A stretch of 64,000 nucleotides of DNA, taken from positions 1-64,000 of IMG/VR virus record IMGVR_UViG_3300020056_002227. One strand, written 5' to 3'. Position 1 is the first letter of the stretch; every line of letters starts with the position of its first letter. The stretch is from a virus. Of this stretch, positions 62,448 to 64,000 are shown piece after piece. The notes under the pieces were generated by a model, which saw nothing but the letters and a program-made list of their open reading frames with translations, was not told where the DNA came from and did not search any database. The translations under genes and the position numbers were made by a program.

Positions 62448-63285
62448 AATATTAATTACTGGTGGTGCTGGCTTTGTCGGTTCACATCTTGCAGAAAGAC
62501 TGGTCGCAGATGGCCATGAAGTTATCTCTTATGATAACTACTTTACCGGATCGAAAGATAATCATGTTGACGGTGTTACCTATATTGAAGGTTGTACGAC
62601 ACTACTGACACCGAATCATTTCTTTGATCTGGATCTTGTATATCATCTGGGTGAATACTCTCGTGTAGAGCAATCATTCGAAGATATTGAACGTGTACAC
62701 AAATACAATATCGAAGGTACCACTCGGGTCTTAGAATGTGTTCGTGAATGGGGCTGTAAGATTATTTACTCTGGTTCTTCCACTAAATTTGCTGACCGTA
62801 ATGACAAAGATTATGTGATGAGCCCCTATGCCTGGTCTAAGGCAAAGAATACCGAATTGGTTAAGATGTATGCTGAATGGTTCGGTATCGATTATGCTAT
62901 CACCTATTTTTATAATGTATATGGCCCGAGAGAAATCGCAGACGGCAAGTATGCTACATTAATTGCTAAATACTCTAAATTGATGGAACTTTCTGGTGTA
63001 TTACCGGTTGTATCACCTGGTACTCAACAAAGAAACTTCACACACATCGACGATATTGTAGATGCTCTGGTTCTGATTGGAGAAAATGGTCATGGTGATG
63101 AATATGGTATCGGTCACCCAGAGAGATTTACTGTATTAGATGTTGCAGAAATGTTCGGTGGTGAGATTGATATGTTGCCTCCCCGGCCAGGAAATCGAAT
63201 GGCAGCAGATGTAATCACCGATAATACACGAGCACTTGGCTGGGAACCAAAAAGAAATCTAGTAGATTATATTACTAATATGTAA
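62440..63285 (+). CDS. NAD-dependent epimerase/dehydratase (SDR)
   Basis: 281 residues from ATG 62440, overlapping the previous stop by 8 nt. Rossmann G-G-A-G-F-V-G at about 8-14, catalytic S-S-S-T-K-F near 113 and Y-A-W-S-K near 128-132, V-Y-G-P-R-E. Modifies nucleotide sugars (UDP-glucose-4-epimerase class). Its place between two glycosyltransferases suggests it supplies the sugar they use. Confidence 0.88.
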   Translation: MAKILITGGAGFVGSHLAERLVADGHEVISYDNYFTGSKDNHVDGVTYIEGCTTLLTPNHFFDLDLVYHLGEYSRVEQSFEDIERVHKYNIEGTTRVLECVREWGCKIIYSGSSTKFADRNDKDYVMSPYAWSKAKNTELVKMYAEWFGIDYAITYFYNVYGPREIADGKYATLIAKYSKLMELSGVLPVVSPGTQQRNFTHIDDIVDALVLIGENGHGDEYGIGHPERFTVLDVAEMFGGEIDMLPPRPGNRMAADVITDNTRALGWEPKRNLVDYITNM

Positions 63286-63300
63286 TCAAGGACTAATATT

Positions 63301-64000
63301 ATGATTCAAGTTGAAAACTACATTGAGACCAAACCGTCTTTATTTGCCTTTGTAGAAGATGTTGAACCAGAATCGACGTTCAATGTTGCCGATCTGGTGA
63401 GAGATTTGATTGCTGATTATTCGAATCAAACTGTTCAAAAATATACCGTCTATATTCCATCAAAGGGCAGGTCAGATCAACACACCACTTATGATATCTG
63501 CAAGGAAGAAAATATTCCTTGTAAGGTTGTAGTGGAACCTCAAGATTTTGAGCAATATGCACAGAATATTGAAACAGACGATATTTTGGTTTTAGATAAA
63601 AATGACCAGGGTGTTCAATATGCCCGTACATGGATTAAAAGATATTCGATTCAAGCCAATGAAGAGTATCACTGGCAATTCGATGACGATATGAGATCAT
63701 TTACCATGAGGGTTGATAATAAGAACAAGAAGGTAAGTGTAAGACACGCAATCTCAATCATCGAACAAGTGGCAACCCTTTTCGAAAACTTTGCGGTTGG
63801 TGGTATGACCTCAAGTGCATTTGCTTTTTCTAAGCCAGCACCTGTAAAGACCAATCAACTGGGATACGGTTGTACCTTTATCAATAATGGCTTTGACCAA
63901 GAATGGAGAGATAAGACTGTAGAGGATTGGGATTATACCTTACGTGCATTAGAAGCCGGAATGTGTACCCTGTCATTTTCTCATATCAATTTTCAAACTC
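63301..64000 (+). CDS. Second TAGT-type glycosyltransferase, partial
   Basis: 233 codons visible; runs off the right edge. ATG behind AAGGA. Y-I-P-S-K-G-R-S-D-Q near 50-59, C-K-V-V-V-E-P-Q-D-F near 73-82, and Y-H-W-Q-F-D-D-D-M-R-S-F near 123-134: same scheme as 61221 but without the N-terminal module, and with a different sugar-site region. The two may add successive sugars. Confidence 0.7.
   Translation, partial: MIQVENYIETKPSLFAFVEDVEPESTFNVADLVRDLIADYSNQTVQKYTVYIPSKGRSDQHTTYDICKEENIPCKVVVEPQDFEQYAQNIETDDILVLDKNDQGVQYARTWIKRYSIQANEEYHWQFDDDMRSFTMRVDNKNKKVSVRHAISIIEQVATLFENFAVGGMTSSAFAFSKPAPVKTNQLGYGCTFINNGFDQEWRDKTVEDWDYTLRALEAGMCTLSFSHINFQT

Overview
This window is most of the replication and accessory part of the genome of a tailed phage of the T4 superfamily. 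The evidence is a nearly complete T4-type replisome and recombination set: gp43 polymerase, gp41 helicase, gp59 loader, gp61 primase, gp32, UvsX, UvsY, UvsW, gp46/47 and the type II topoisomerase gp39/gp52. It also has the late-transcription pair gp55 and gp33, a ribonucleotide reductase, ThyX, dCMP deaminase, an ATP-dependent ligase and five tRNA genes. Gene content resembles marine T4-like phages. A 5-aminolevulinate synthase of the alphaproteobacterial type and an alternative oxidase suggest an alphaproteobacterial host; this is inference. By eye, base composition is moderate, and the 25-29 kb glycosyl/sulfotransferase island looks more AT-rich than the replication genes.

Layout. Almost everything from 1 to 47.4 kb is on the minus strand, apart from a plus-strand block at 39.3-41.2 kb; everything from 47.7 kb to the end is on the plus strand. 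The switch is a 330-bp divergent promoter region with two 19-bp A/T repeats. From left to right: small early genes and tRNA-Tyr (0-3.6 kb); cytochrome c, SHMT, ligase, glutaredoxin (3.6-7.1 kb); a long operon from primase through thyX, nrdA, AOX, nrdB, ALAS and a DUF454 protein (14.9 down to 7.2 kb); an FkbM methyltransferase, a spanin-like set, lysozyme and small late proteins (15-21 kb); a block of enzymes with T4-internal-protein-like N-termini (21-25 kb and 29-32 kb) around a glycosyltransferase/sulfotransferase island (25-28.8 kb); the 41-uvsX-32-59-33 block (32-36.6 kb); small exported proteins, a bilin reductase and heme oxygenase (36.7-39.2 kb); a lipase and small membrane proteins on the plus strand; tRNAs and small early genes (42-47.4 kb); then topoisomerase, recombination, sigma and polymerase genes and an epimerase flanked by two TET-associated-type glycosyltransferases (47.7-64 kb).

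Regulation. I can read 18 sigma70-type promoters, nearly all TTGACA with exactly 17 bp before a TATAAT-like box, and eight copies of the T4 late promoter word TATAAATA. Six of the late words sit sensibly in front of virion, lysis-related or late genes.

Main biological point. The genes form an apparent tetrapyrrole and respiration programme. SHMT makes glycine (and methylene-THF for ThyX), ALAS turns glycine plus succinyl-CoA into 5-aminolevulinate, heme oxygenase opens heme to biliverdin, and a bilin reductase of the PcyX/PebS kind reduces it. A periplasmic cytochrome c and a heme-free alternative oxidase accompany them. The biosynthetic half sits behind early promoters, while the heme-to-bilin half sits behind a late promoter. 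Oceanic-phage heme oxygenase/bilin reductase pairs are known; I do not know of a description of the combination with ALAS, SHMT and AOX in one phage. No CRISPR array, insertion sequence or integrase was seen.
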